Notes: generated by a model from the letters alone, not told the origin. 64,000 nucleotides of DNA from IDS-8 sp964607425 (GCA_964607425.1 CAZSKQ010000007.1:1-64000); one strand, 5' to 3'. Positions 35,543 through 45,013 are shown, counted from the first letter of the stretch. Numbers and translations are program-made.

Positions 35543-36119
35543 TATCTCATCTATCCCCACGTGGGTTCACAACACTCAGACCAGTGAAGCGCTCCACTAC
35601 CTCGAGCAGCCGTGCGAGCACGTGCGCGTGAAAAGGTTTATGCGAGTGACTTTGTCCCGCTGCGGTAGTCCCACCCGGCGCTTCCGCCACGGTGCGCTAC
35701 CAACTCCCTGCCGAGCGGACCATACATGTCCAAGCCAATTCCGGACGCTCGCCAGGGGGCCACCGGATGATACATCAGTTTAACCTTGATGCTGCAGGGG
35801 ACAGTGGAAGTAAAACAGGCCAGGAAAAGAACAATGTTATTCGAACTTAAAACCGATCTATCGTTGCGTTCTGCGCTCGTATCGCGAAAAGATTCTGCAC
35901 AACGTATGAACCGTCGCGAACGCGGTGCGCGACAAGGGCCAGGCTTGCTTGCGTGGCTTGCGCAGTTTTGAAAGTTGCATAAAGGAGATCGACGACACCT
36001 GGTGTTAGAATTGTCACTGGCAGCGGCCACCCGGCGACGTGCGTTTCATCTTATGAACTCAACCGTACCGCCTGCGCAATAGACTCACCTGTTTGAAATG
36101 CGACAAAGGGGCTAACGAC
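35543..36119. other. Divergent promoter region between TBDR-A and the M14-like gene
   Basis: These 577 bases should hold promoters for both directions and are locally AT-richer than the coding flanks (about 35820-35880 and 35970-36110). A perfect 10-base palindrome CCCACGTGGG lies at 35556-35565, just upstream of the TBDR-A start, and a smaller dyad ACACC-T-GGTGT at 35995-36005 is upstream of the M14-like gene. Either could be an operator, but neither is recognised. No gene is supported; a 61-codon plus-strand frame at 35786 has no support. Confidence 0.45.
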
Positions 36120-37976
36120 ATGCTCGTTGAAATAGCAAAGGGCACTGGGAGTTCATTTGTCGTTCGTGTGCCGGGCCTGCTGGCGGCGGCCTTGTTCACC
36201 GTCATCCTCACGGCCCCTGCACCCGCGGCGGATCCGGCCCCCATAGATTGGGCGGAACATCATGATCATCAGTTAGTTACGCAGATGGTCCAGCAGTGGG
36301 CCGCGGACTACCCGAACCTGGTCACTGTCGAGAGCATAGGCGAGAGTGTACAGGGACGACAGCTCTGGTTGCTCACGCTCACCAACAGGCAAACCGGGAA
36401 GGCAAGTGAGAAACCGGCTCTTTGGATCGACGGTAACTCCGACGGCGGCCAGGTCCTCTCCAAGGAAGTAGCGCTGTACTTCATTCATTTTCTGCTAACG
36501 AACTACGATACGGATGAGCGAGTAAGAGACGCGTTGGACACGCGGACTCTGTACATTGAGCCGAACGCAAATCCTGATTCGGGTGAACAGATTATCCAGG
36601 CACCGGAGATGGGAAAAATCATGGGCGTCTTTCGGGACGGCACCCTGTATCCCTGGGACAAGGATGGCGACGGACTGGCCGCTGAAGATCCTCCGGAGGA
36701 CATCAACGACGACGGCCTCGTCGTGTCAATGCGGGTCCAGGATCCGGAAGGAGACTGGAAGGTCGCCGAGGGCTACCCGCTGATGGTCGAGCGACAGCCA
36801 GGCGATGGCCCGGACGATGGGCCCTTTTACCGGCTATACCCGACGGAAGGCATCGACAATGACAACGATGGGCGTATCAACGAGGATTGGCTCAGTGCCT
36901 TCGACTCCAACCGGGTCTTCCCGGGTAACTGGCAGCCGGCGTTTCGCCAGTTCGGTGCGCAACCGTACCCACTCTACACGCCGGAACCCAAGGCCATCGT
37001 AGACGCCGTGCTGGCGCGCCCGAACATTGCCGCGCTGGTTTCGCTCCACACGGCAGGCCAATTTCCGGGAGGAACGCTGTGGCAACCGCCGGCTTCGGTG
37101 CCGCCGAGCGACTTTTCGCCGTTCGACATGGAATATCTGTATCGGGTTACGGGCGCCGAGTATGAGCGTCTTATGCGCGATCAGGAAAAGAACCCCTACT
37201 CATGTGCGACTGCTGCCAATGTCTATGAGAGCCTGCTCGATCCGCCAATCTACGGCACGCTGATCGATTGGGCGTATATCAATCGCGGCATCATCGCGTG
37301 GACGCCGGAGATCTGGTCCAGGGGCGTATTCGATTACAACGGAGACTGCACAATCAGCATGGACGAAGAGTGGCGCTGGAGCCAGGAGGAATGGGGAGGC
37401 AAGCCGTTCCTGCCGTGGACCAGGGCCGAGCATCCCGAGCTTGGCGTGGTGGAAGTTGGCGGCTGGCGAAACGATTTCGATGGTTCCGGAAGCCTGCCGC
37501 TCGAGGGCTGGCTGCACCAGGCACAGCTCAATGTTCCATGGTTGCTGTATGTCTTCGAGTCACTACCCCGGATCGCCCTCGCAAATGTGCGCTCCGAACG
37601 AGTTGAAGACGGCGTCTACCGGGTGAGCGCGACCGTGCGCAACCTGGGCTTCCTGCCGACCAGTTCCACCGATTACGGTGCAGGCCTCATTGTGAAGCGG
37701 GGGGTGCAAACCGGCGTCCCCTCCTACGTTCCCATAGCGAAACCGGTGACAGCTCTACTGCAGAGCGCCGCCGGTGAGATCCTGACGGATGCGGTTGTCG
37801 ATGTTGGCCACCTGCGAGGCTCAACCGGACCGACTCCGGACTCCGATACCGAAGGGCAGACCAGCAGTGCGGATGTGAGCTGGGAAGTACGTGCTCCGGA
37901 AGGCACGTCGGTCACTGTGCACGCAGGAACGCCGCGCGCGGGCTTTGCGACGGCATCATTACGACTTCAAGAATGA
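36120..37976 (+). CDS. M14 carboxypeptidase-like protein with substituted zinc ligands and calcium-loop motifs
   Basis: The 618-residue product starts at ATG 36120 (AAAGGGG eight bases upstream), with a signal peptide ending APAPAA. The M14 fold is clear: ESIGESVQGRQLWLLTL, TLYIEPNANPDSGE, FDSNRVFPGNW (the substrate-binding Asn-Arg), SLHTAGQFPGG (third zinc His) and IAWTPEIW (catalytic Glu). The first zinc motif, normally HxxE, is here DGGQ within IDGNSDGGQVLSKE, so two of three ligands are changed. Four Asp/Asn-rich loops resemble EF-hand or dockerin calcium sites: DKDGDGLAAED, DINDDGLVV, DNDNDGRINED and DYNGDCTISMDEE. It is periplasmic or secreted, and either an unusual peptidase or a peptide-binding relic. 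Confidence 0.82.
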   Translation: MLVEIAKGTGSSFVVRVPGLLAAALFTVILTAPAPAADPAPIDWAEHHDHQLVTQMVQQWAADYPNLVTVESIGESVQGRQLWLLTLTNRQTGKASEKPALWIDGNSDGGQVLSKEVALYFIHFLLTNYDTDERVRDALDTRTLYIEPNANPDSGEQIIQAPEMGKIMGVFRDGTLYPWDKDGDGLAAEDPPEDINDDGLVVSMRVQDPEGDWKVAEGYPLMVERQPGDGPDDGPFYRLYPTEGIDNDNDGRINEDWLSAFDSNRVFPGNWQPAFRQFGAQPYPLYTPEPKAIVDAVLARPNIAALVSLHTAGQFPGGTLWQPPASVPPSDFSPFDMEYLYRVTGAEYERLMRDQEKNPYSCATAANVYESLLDPPIYGTLIDWAYINRGIIAWTPEIWSRGVFDYNGDCTISMDEEWRWSQEEWGGKPFLPWTRAEHPELGVVEVGGWRNDFDGSGSLPLEGWLHQAQLNVPWLLYVFESLPRIALANVRSERVEDGVYRVSATVRNLGFLPTSSTDYGAGLIVKRGVQTGVPSYVPIAKPVTALLQSAAGEILTDAVVDVGHLRGSTGPTPDSDTEGQTSSADVSWEVRAPEGTSVTVHAGTPRAGFATASLRLQE

Positions 37977-38045
37977 ACTGGGGCGAGGAACAGGCGCTGT
38001 AGTTCGCAAATAGTGTTTTTCAGCCTGTTACAGGAGTGGGAAGGT

Positions 38046-39008
38046 ATGCATTCATGGGTCAAATGGGGGGCGGTGGCCGTTGCTGTCATAGGCTGCCAGC
38101 AGGCGGTAGAAGCCGCGGACCAGGAGTCGGAACGAATCAATCCGATGATCGTGCTGCACGAGCAGGGGCAGCCGGTCTTCGGGGTGTATGCACCGCACGC
38201 TAATCATATGCCGGCAGGCGAGACGGTCGAAGCGAAGCCGATGAGGCAGATCGCGGAGGAGGCCATTGCCTACACCGACGCTGACTATCTCTTTGACGGC
38301 AGCATGGAAGATAGCGGGGTCGATGCGGGGATCGCGCACTTCCAGGAGTTCATGACAGCCATGCACGCCGCGGGGGCTACGGCCAAAACGCATCCCCTCG
38401 TGATCAAGATGGAGAAGGTCTCCGAAGATCCGTATTCGGCAGCGCATATTGGCCAGCAGCTGAATACCGGCGTGAGCGGCATCATGTTCGTCCAGGTAGA
38501 AAGTGCCGAGGAGCTCGAGCGCGGACTCGGAGCCATGCGCTTCGTGACCGCCGGCGGTACGCGCATGGAAAACGATCTCGGGATGGCTCCCGAGTACTGG
38601 GGCCTTAGCGAAAAGGAATACCTGCAGGCTGCCGACCTGTGGCCGCTCAATCCCGAGGGCGAACTCATCAGCTGGGTAATCATCGAGAGTCTCGAAGGAC
38701 TTGAGAACGTCCGGGAGATCGCGGCAGTCCCGGGCATCGGCGTCCTCTGGCCCGGCGCCGGTACCTTGCGCGGCGTGTTCAGCACCGAGAACGAGAACGG
38801 CGAGCGCGTCGTGGACGAGGAAGCCTGGGAGAATGCAATCCAGACCGTGCTGAGCGCGTGCAACGAATTCAACCTGGCCTGCGGGATTCCCGCCTCACCC
38901 GACAACATCGAGATGCGCATGGCCCAGGGATTCGACGTGTTTGTGATGGGCTGGGGCGACTCCGGCTTCGAGACGGTCAGGGCCGGCAAGAAGCTGGCAA
39001 GCCGCTGA
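38046..39008 (+). CDS. Exported HpcH/HpaI aldolase-like protein, probably catalytically altered
   Basis: The 320-residue product starts at ATG 38046, with AGGAG and GGAAGG upstream, and has a signal peptide (GAVAVAVIGCQQAVEAAD). The barrel matches HpcH/HpaI aldolases: LNTGVSGIMFVQVESAEELE and IIESLEGLENVREIAAVPGIGVLWPG. Cytoplasmic class II aldolases use a Glu and an Asp to hold metal and a His base; here the Glu is kept (IIES), the Asp position reads Thr (GAGTL), and the usual GEH segment reads GSM. Export and these changes argue for a role other than standard pyruvate aldol chemistry. It lies 69 bases after the M14-like gene in the same direction. Confidence 0.75.
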   Translation: MHSWVKWGAVAVAVIGCQQAVEAADQESERINPMIVLHEQGQPVFGVYAPHANHMPAGETVEAKPMRQIAEEAIAYTDADYLFDGSMEDSGVDAGIAHFQEFMTAMHAAGATAKTHPLVIKMEKVSEDPYSAAHIGQQLNTGVSGIMFVQVESAEELERGLGAMRFVTAGGTRMENDLGMAPEYWGLSEKEYLQAADLWPLNPEGELISWVIIESLEGLENVREIAAVPGIGVLWPGAGTLRGVFSTENENGERVVDEEAWENAIQTVLSACNEFNLACGIPASPDNIEMRMAQGFDVFVMGWGDSGFETVRAGKKLASR

Positions 39009-39041
39009 GTACCCGGAGGGGCGCGCGGGTTCTCCGCGCGT

Positions 39042-39141
39042 NNNNNNNNNNNNNNNNNNNNNNNNNNNNNNNNNNNNNNNNNNNNNNNNNNNNNNNNNNN
39101 NNNNNNNNNNNNNNNNNNNNNNNNNNNNNNNNNNNNNNNNN
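39042..39141. other. Scaffold gap of 100 N
   Basis: A run of exactly 100 N, a placeholder of unknown true length. The flanks are not duplicates of each other, unlike the gap at 15606. A REP palindrome begins two bases after the right edge, so this repeat probably caused the contig to break here. Confidence 0.95.
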
Positions 39142-39143
39142 CT

Positions 39144-39210
39144 GTAGGAGCCCGCCACGCGGGCGACCAAGGACTAAACGGGACCTGTAGGAGCCCGCCA
39201 TGCGGGCGAC
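39144..39210 (+). repeat. Two direct REP palindromes
   Basis: REP copies at 39144-39167 and 39187-39210 are in the same orientation with a 43-base period. The first has CAC in place of ATG at the loop; the second keeps AGGAG and ATG and opens an 11-codon frame. They lie between the convergent ends of the aldolase-like gene and TBDR-B. Confidence 0.88.
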
Positions 39211-39240
39211 CAGGCGACGCTCCCAGACCAGATAAAGAAT

Positions 39241-39270
39241 CCGGCCTCACCCCTGACAGGGTGAGGCCGG
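39241..39270 (-). terminator. Perfect 12-base hairpin at the end of the TBDR operon
   Basis: CCGGCCTCACCC (39241-39252) pairs perfectly with GGGTGAGGCCGG (39259-39270) around a six-base loop. On the minus strand it is followed by ATTCTTTATC, a modest U-rich stretch, and it sits about 100 bases beyond the TBDR-B stop. It is a plausible rho-independent terminator for the long minus-strand operon. The weak T run keeps this tentative. Confidence 0.55.
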
Positions 39271-39366
39271 AGCCCGCGTTCCGCAGACTGGAAACGCATA
39301 CATATAGCGCTTACTGCCCAGGCGCGCTCCCTGCCTGAAGCTTTCCGGGGCTGCCCCGACTCCGGA

Positions 39367-42156
39367 TCAGAAATTGAAGCGTACTCCCACCCGCAGCATG
39401 CGGCCGAGGCGGTCGTATAGCGTCCTGTTGTGCTGCCCGATATAGAAGCCGGCGCCGCGCGATCCCGCGATGAGCGGCGGGTCCTCGTCGAGGAGGTTTT
39501 CGGCGACGAGGAATGCCTCGGCCCGGTCGTCATAGAACGTATAGTTCAATGCGAGATCGAAATACTTCACCGCATCGATGTGATTGGTGTTGATCGTCGG
39601 GTTCTCGGGCGTAGAGGCCGGGCAGGTACCGGGCGTACATTCAATATACGTGTTGCTGTACACGCCCGATCCGATGCCGCGCATGGTCAGGGTAGCAACG
39701 AACGGGTAGTTATCGTACGTCGCCGACAAGAGATAGCGAAGCTCCGGAGCGAACAGCGCGTTACCGGCTCCGGTTCCCCTGGGATCCATGGTCACCCCGA
39801 CGCCGTCGACGACGGCCTGGTCGTCGATGGTCTCGAGCGAGAGCACATAGGTGCTCAACGCACGCAGTTGCAGGCTCCCGTCCCAGTTCGAGCTGATGCT
39901 CGACAGCGGGAACGAGTAGGTCATCTCGAGATCCAGCCCGCTGGTCGACTGCGACAGGATATTCACCGGTTGCACGGTAATTTGCTCGATGAAGCCGTCG
40001 GCATCCCGATGAATGGCCGAGCACAGCGCGGTGACGCCCTCGAAGCAGCGATTCACATATTCCTGGTCGTCAAGAGCGGCTATGGCGCCATCGATCTCAA
40101 TGTCGTAGTAGTCGATAGACGCACCGAAGCCGGGCAGGAAGGACGGCCTGAAGACGACGCCGATACCGGTCGTATCGGCTTCCTCCGGCTCGAGGTTCGG
40201 GTTGCCCGTAGTGCGGCTGGCTAACGTCACACTCGTATTAGTGAAAGGGTCGAATACGGAACCGGTACCGGACGTACCCGCATCGAACAGGTCGCCAAGA
40301 CTGGGAGCACGGATATCGCGCGAGCGGGTCACGCGGAAGCGCACGTCGCTGACCGGCGCCCAGGTCGCTCCCAGCTTCCAGGTGACGACCTCACCGGACG
40401 TGCTGTAATCCGTCCAGCGCACTGCACCGTTCAAGTCCAGCGACTCGGCCAAGGACCGATCGACCGCCAGCGGGAATACCGTCTCGAGGAAGCCTTCGGT
40501 CACGTCGTACTTGCCGAAGCTGGCGTGGTAATTGCCGGCGAAGAAGGATTGCGCTTCATCGAGATCACTTGCCCAACCGCTTACCTTTTCGCGGCGATGT
40601 GCGGCGCCGAACGCCAGGGACACNNNNNNNNNNNNNNNNNNNNNNNNNNNNNNNNNNNNNNNNNNNNNNNNNNNNNNNNNNNNNNNNNNNNNNNNNNNNN
40701 NNNNNNNNNNNNNNNNNNNNNNNTTGCCCGGCGCGGTCATATGAACGTCGCTCGTGCTCCTGGAGTAGTGTGCATCCCAGCTCCAGGTATCGAAACGGTC
40801 GAAATCGCCCTCGGCTCCGAGAACGAAGTGTTTGAACGTGCGCTCGTGCTCGGCCTGCAGGTTTGGCATGTCGCCGTTGACGGTGCCCAGGGTAAACGAG
40901 GGGATGCCGAGCGCGGTCATTTGCGCCTGCACGGTCTCAGGTATGAACGGGTTCCCCGACAATACCGTGACATCGCCGAGATTGAAGTTAGGTACGGAGT
41001 TATCGTTATCACCCCGTGAGAAATTATAGTGCGCCGTGACATAGACCTCCGTGGAATCGTTGATGTCATAGCTGGTGCGTGCGAACAGGTTATGCCGCGT
41101 TACATCCATCGACAGGTTACCAACCTCGTCGATCCTGGAGTGCTGCCAGTCACCGCCGGACATAATGAGACCGCTTACAATCGGGCCGAAGGTGAACGCG
41201 GCGGGCGTGCCGCCATCGAGGAAATGGGTTCCCCGCAGGGGACACGCTGCACCCGACGGTTGGCATGACAGGATCAAGCCGCCAGGGGTGGCGACAGCGA
41301 GTCCTGCGTCGAAAACATTAAGGAGCTGGGGCTCGCCGTTGGTTGGCGTGTAATTGGGGTTGCTGACCATCTGGTAAGCAGTCCGGGCCCAGTCCCTGGG
41401 CTTGTGGTTTATGCCATCGGAGTGGGCATACTCGGCATTGAACAGGAAACGCCCGCGATCACCGGCGAAGGGAATGCCTGCGGTGATAGAGCCCCGGGCA
41501 CTCTCGCCATCCCCATGGGTCGTGGCACCTGCCTGCACAACGCCCTTGACGCCGGTGTAATCCGTGTCGAGGACGAAGTTCACCACACCGGCAAGTGCGT
41601 CAGAGCCGTACACGGCCGAGGCACCGCCGGTAACCACCTCAACCCGCTCCACCAGCCCGTTTGGAATGACGTTGATGTCGACCGCGCTGCTCGTAATGGT
41701 TGAGCTCACGAGGCGCTTGCCATCCAGCAGTATCAGCGTTCGAGTCGAACCGAGGCCCCTGAGGTTCAGGAGGTTAACGCCGGCCGTGCCGCCACTGACG
41801 TCTTCGGACGCGTTTCGCGGATTCGAGCCCGCGGCAAACATCGGCAGCCTGTTGACCGCATTAGCCACGTTCGTCACTGCCATCGTGTTGAGTGCATCCT
41901 CACCGAGTACGGACACCGGCGTCGGTGCCTCGTAGCCGGCGCGCACAATACGTGTGCCCGTAACTGTAATTTCCTCGACCTGGCCGTCCTGAGCCTCCTC
42001 CTGCTGGCTCCCTGTTCCCTGGGCATAAGCGACCGGTCCAACCAGCAATGCCGCCAGCAGCATCGCGGTCGTGCTCACCGGCATCGAACCTTGCCTGATC
42101 AGGTGAGAAACACGGTCCCCGGTCCGAGTACCGGCCACACTTGTCTCATTTGCCAC
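39367..42156 (-). CDS. TonB-dependent receptor B (contains a sequence gap)
   Basis: The reading frame starts at GTG 42154-42156, with GAGGGGA about ten bases upstream, and has a signal peptide ending VAYAQ. The TonB-box part is VEEITVTGTRIVRAGYEAPTP, followed by a plug with NLRGLGSTRTLILLDGKR and VEVVTGGASAVYGSDALAG, and a barrel ending RMLRVGVRFNF. The frame crosses the gap at 40624. By comparison with receptor A about 88 residues belong there, whereas 100 N leave room for about 34, so the true protein should be near 980 residues. It is the last gene of the operon that begins with TBDR-D. Ligand unknown. Confidence 0.92.
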   Translation of the reverse strand: MANETSVAGTRTGDRVSHLIRQGSMPVSTTAMLLAALLVGPVAYAQGTGSQQEEAQDGQVEEITVTGTRIVRAGYEAPTPVSVLGEDALNTMAVTNVANAVNRLPMFAAGSNPRNASEDVSGGTAGVNLLNLRGLGSTRTLILLDGKRLVSSTITSSAVDINVIPNGLVERVEVVTGGASAVYGSDALAGVVNFVLDTDYTGVKGVVQAGATTHGDGESARGSITAGIPFAGDRGRFLFNAEYAHSDGINHKPRDWARTAYQMVSNPNYTPTNGEPQLLNVFDAGLAVATPGGLILSCQPSGAACPLRGTHFLDGGTPAAFTFGPIVSGLIMSGGDWQHSRIDEVGNLSMDVTRHNLFARTSYDINDSTEVYVTAHYNFSRGDNDNSVPNFNLGDVTVLSGNPFIPETVQAQMTALGIPSFTLGTVNGDMPNLQAEHERTFKHFVLGAEGDFDRFDTWSWDAHYSRSTSDVHMTAPGXXXXXXXXXXXXXXXXXXXXXXXXXXXXXXXXXXVSLAFGAAHRREKVSGWASDLDEAQSFFAGNYHASFGKYDVTEGFLETVFPLAVDRSLAESLDLNGAVRWTDYSTSGEVVTWKLGATWAPVSDVRFRVTRSRDIRAPSLGDLFDAGTSGTGSVFDPFTNTSVTLASRTTGNPNLEPEEADTTGIGVVFRPSFLPGFGASIDYYDIEIDGAIAALDDQEYVNRCFEGVTALCSAIHRDADGFIEQITVQPVNILSQSTSGLDLEMTYSFPLSSISSNWDGSLQLRALSTYVLSLETIDDQAVVDGVGVTMDPRGTGAGNALFAPELRYLLSATYDNYPFVATLTMRGIGSGVYSNTYIECTPGTCPASTPENPTINTNHIDAVKYFDLALNYTFYDDRAEAFLVAENLLDEDPPLIAGSRGAGFYIGQHNRTLYDRLGRMLRVGVRFNF
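40624..40723. other. Scaffold gap of 100 N inside TBDR-B
   Basis: A 100-N placeholder interrupts the barrel between MTAPG and VSLAFGA. In receptor A the matching segment is about 264 bases and contains a stretch (DDPACVPYNPMGIGVNS) nearly identical in receptors A, C and D. The assembly probably failed here because the paralogues are too alike. The missing length is therefore likely about 260 bases, not 100. Confidence 0.85.
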
Positions 42157-42192
42157 GGTGCATATCCCCTCTTCTATTCACTGTACGACGCA

Positions 42193-42216
42193 CAGGCGCG
42201 GCGCGTGCCGCGCCTG
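42193..42216. terminator. Perfect 10-base hairpin between TBDR-C and TBDR-B
   Basis: CAGGCGCGGC (42193-42202) pairs with GCCGCGCCTG (42207-42216) around a four-base loop, in the 110-base space between two receptor genes of the same operon. No T run follows on either strand, so it is not a classic terminator. It could slow transcription or protect the upstream part of the message and so set the ratio of the two receptors. Confidence 0.4.
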
Positions 42217-42266
42217 CGGCGTCAATACGTTAGTCGTATTCGAAAACTTCAAGGCTCTTTCGAATT

Positions 42267-44954
42267 CTAAAAGTCGAACCGCAGGCCAACACGAAGCGTT
42301 CTGCCGAGTCGGTCGTAGAAGTTCGTGCTTCCATGCCCGCTATACCAGCCGCCGCCGCGCTCTCCCGCGATCAGCGGCGGATCCTCGTCGAGGATGTTCT
42401 GGGCAACGAAGAATGCTTCGGCCCGATCATCGTAAAAGGCGTAGCTGAGCGAGAGATCGAAGTAGTGCACGGCGTCGATACGGTTGTTGTTGATCGTCGG
42501 GCGCTCGGGGGTAGCGGCCGGGCATGTCCCCGCCTCGCATGCGATGAAAGCATTGTTGTAGACGCCCGAACTGGTCCCCCGCATGGTCAGCGTGGAAGAG
42601 AACGGGAACCTGTCGTACGTCGCCGACAGGAGATATTGAAGATCGGGTGCGAACAGCGCACTGCCGGCTCCGATACCCATGTCGTCCGCATTCACGCCGG
42701 CACCTTCTATGACGCGCTGCTCATCGACGGTCTTCAGGGAGAGCACATGCGTAGCGAGCGCCCGAAGCTGCAAGCTTCCCTCCCAGGTCGAGCGGATGCT
42801 CGACATCGGGAAGGTGTAGGTCATATCGATATCGAGCCCCCTGGCCGATTGCGCCAGAATGTTCGCGGGCTGGACATCGAGGTCGACGATATGGCCGGTC
42901 TCATCGCGCCGGAGGAACGAACACAGGACCGTGGCACCCTCGAAGCAGCGATCGATGATCTCCTGGCCGTCGAGCGTCGATATGGCACCCCGGATATCGA
43001 TATCGTAGTAATCAACCGATGCGGCGAAGCCATCGAGGAAGGACGGCGTGAAAACGACGCCGATACCCGTCGTGTCGGCTTCCTCCGGCTCGAGGTTCGG
43101 GTTGCCGTGATTCAGCGACCTGATCAGGTACGTCGAATCGAGCACCGGGTCGTAGCTGGGAACCACACCGGTCCGGCCCGCGTTGTACAAATCGCCCAGG
43201 TTGGGCGCGCGTATATCGCGAGAGCGCGTCGCGCGGAAGCGCAGGTCCTCGATCGGCGACCAGGTCGCACCGAGTTTCCAGGTCACTACCTCACCCGAGG
43301 TACTGTAGTCCGTCCAGCGCACCGCGCCATTGAAGTCCAGTGACTCCGCAAAGGATTTGTCGATAACCAGCGGGACCACGGCCTCCAGGAAGGCTTCCGT
43401 CACGTCGAACTTGCCGTGACTCGCATGATAGTTACCCGCGAAGAAAGCGCTTGCTTCATCGAGGTCGGTCGCCCAGCCGCTCACTTCCTCGCGACGATGT
43501 TCCGCGCCAACAGCCAGGGACACCGGCCCGGCCCAGCTCGAGAACGGCTCGCCCGTGGTGCTCACGGCAATTACGTCCTGCTCTATGAGCTGCTCCGCGT
43601 ATCCCCTCCCGGTGACATAGTTGATGGCCGCCTGGGAGTTCACCCCGATACCCATCGGGTTGTATGGGACGCAAGCCGGATCGTCGTTCGTGGGATCGGC
43701 GTCGGCATTGACGCGGCAAACGATCTCACCGCCATCGAGAACCGCATCGATCGCACGCTCGTAGTTCGCATTTATGCGATTGCCGGGCGAACTCATAACG
43801 ATGTCTGTCGTGCTTCTCGTGTAGTACGCGTCCCAGGTCCAGTCCGTATCGAAGGCATCGAAATTGCCCTCGGCTCCTAAAACGAAGCGCTTGAACGTGC
43901 GCTCGTTCTCGGCCTGCAGGTGGGGCATATCGCCATTCACGGTGCCCATGGTGAAAGACGGGATGTTGAGCGCGGTCATCTGCTGCTGCACGGAATCCGG
44001 AATGTGGGGATTACCCGAGAGCACCGTGACGTTTCCAAGGTTGAAGTTTGGCACCGACCGGTTGTTGTCGGCTTCCGTATAGGACCAGTGCAGCGTGCCA
44101 TAAACTGTCGTGGAGTCGCTGATGTCATAGCTCGCACGCGTAAATGCGGTATTTCGTACCAGGTCGATCGCCAGGCCAATATCCTTGTCGATCCTGGAGG
44201 TTTGCCAATCGCCTCCTGACATTACGACTCCGCTGATAATCGGTCCGAACTGGAATGGAGCGGGCTCGCCGCCGGCGAGGAACTGCGTGCCGCGCAGGGG
44301 GCACGCGCCGGCCGTTGGGCAAGACACGATCAAGCCNNNNNNNNNNNNNNNNNNNNNNNNNNNNNNNNNNNNNNNNNNNNNNNNNNNNNNNNNNNNNNNN
44401 NNNNNNNNNNNNNNNNNNNNNNNNNNNNNNNNNNNNCCGGTGACCACCTCAACCCGTTCAATGAGGCCGTTTGGGAATGCGTTGATGTCGACGGAACCAC
44501 CGTTACGTGCGAAACCCTGGATCGTCGAGCTCACGACCCGCTTACCGTCCAGCAGCACGAGGGTTCGGCTCGGGCCGAGGCCTCTGAGATCCAGGTTATT
44601 GACGCCAGCCTCACCGGTACTGACGTTCGAGGACACAGTGCTCGGGGTCACGCTTCCCGCAAACATTGGCAGCCTGTTCACAGCGTTGGCGATATTCGTC
44701 ACCGCCATCGAATTCAGTGCGTCCTCGCCGAGCACCGACACCGGCGTCGGCGCCTCGTAGCCGTCGCGCACGATGCGCGAACCCGTGACCATGACTTCTT
44801 CAATGTCCTGATCCGGGACACTCGGCGCATTCTCCTGTGCAACGGCCGTCCCGGCGACAAGCGCCATTACGGCAGAGAACCTCAGCGTCGAGCGTGCGAC
44901 CTTGGTAAGTGGCTGCTTCTGAACGCACATTGGGTTCTTCTCTTCCGGGCACAT
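42267..44954 (-). CDS. TonB-dependent receptor C (contains a sequence gap)
   Basis: I chose ATG 44952-44954 because AAAGGAGA lies eight bases upstream; the frame is open 19 codons further. After a long signal region (VMALVAGTAVAQ) come IEEVMVTGSRIVRDGYEAPTP, plug stretches NLDLRGLGPSRTLVLLDGKR and IERVEVVT, and a barrel ending RTLRVGLRFDF. The gap at 44337 removes the plug/barrel junction; receptor A has about 116 residues there while 100 N allow about 34. The gene follows the double amidase by 59 bases and precedes TBDR-B by 110. Its neighbours suggest uptake of an amide- or peptide-containing ligand. Confidence 0.92.
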   Translation of the reverse strand: MCPEEKNPMCVQKQPLTKVARSTLRFSAVMALVAGTAVAQENAPSVPDQDIEEVMVTGSRIVRDGYEAPTPVSVLGEDALNSMAVTNIANAVNRLPMFAGSVTPSTVSSNVSTGEAGVNNLDLRGLGPSRTLVLLDGKRVVSSTIQGFARNGGSVDINAFPNGLIERVEVVTXXXXXXXXXXXXXXXXXXXXXXXXXXXXXXXXXXGLIVSCPTAGACPLRGTQFLAGGEPAPFQFGPIISGVVMSGGDWQTSRIDKDIGLAIDLVRNTAFTRASYDISDSTTVYGTLHWSYTEADNNRSVPNFNLGNVTVLSGNPHIPDSVQQQMTALNIPSFTMGTVNGDMPHLQAENERTFKRFVLGAEGNFDAFDTDWTWDAYYTRSTTDIVMSSPGNRINANYERAIDAVLDGGEIVCRVNADADPTNDDPACVPYNPMGIGVNSQAAINYVTGRGYAEQLIEQDVIAVSTTGEPFSSWAGPVSLAVGAEHRREEVSGWATDLDEASAFFAGNYHASHGKFDVTEAFLEAVVPLVIDKSFAESLDFNGAVRWTDYSTSGEVVTWKLGATWSPIEDLRFRATRSRDIRAPNLGDLYNAGRTGVVPSYDPVLDSTYLIRSLNHGNPNLEPEEADTTGIGVVFTPSFLDGFAASVDYYDIDIRGAISTLDGQEIIDRCFEGATVLCSFLRRDETGHIVDLDVQPANILAQSARGLDIDMTYTFPMSSIRSTWEGSLQLRALATHVLSLKTVDEQRVIEGAGVNADDMGIGAGSALFAPDLQYLLSATYDRFPFSSTLTMRGTSSGVYNNAFIACEAGTCPAATPERPTINNNRIDAVHYFDLSLSYAFYDDRAEAFFVAQNILDEDPPLIAGERGGGWYSGHGSTNFYDRLGRTLRVGLRFDF
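44337..44436. other. Scaffold gap of 100 N inside TBDR-C
   Basis: A 100-N placeholder lies between VEVVT and GLIVSC in receptor C. The lost part should include the highly conserved GGASAVYGSDALAG plug motif present in receptors A, B and D. By comparison with receptor A roughly 350 bases are expected here. Confidence 0.85.
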
Positions 44955-45013
44955 ACTTTTTTTCTCCTTTGGAGTATGAATTTCACGCGATGAGCGTAAC
45001 TGGAATGACAAAC

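Noticed and set aside
39042..39141. Duplicate contig ends like those at 15606
   Set aside because: The flanks were compared and share no duplicated segment, so this is a true unsequenced gap.
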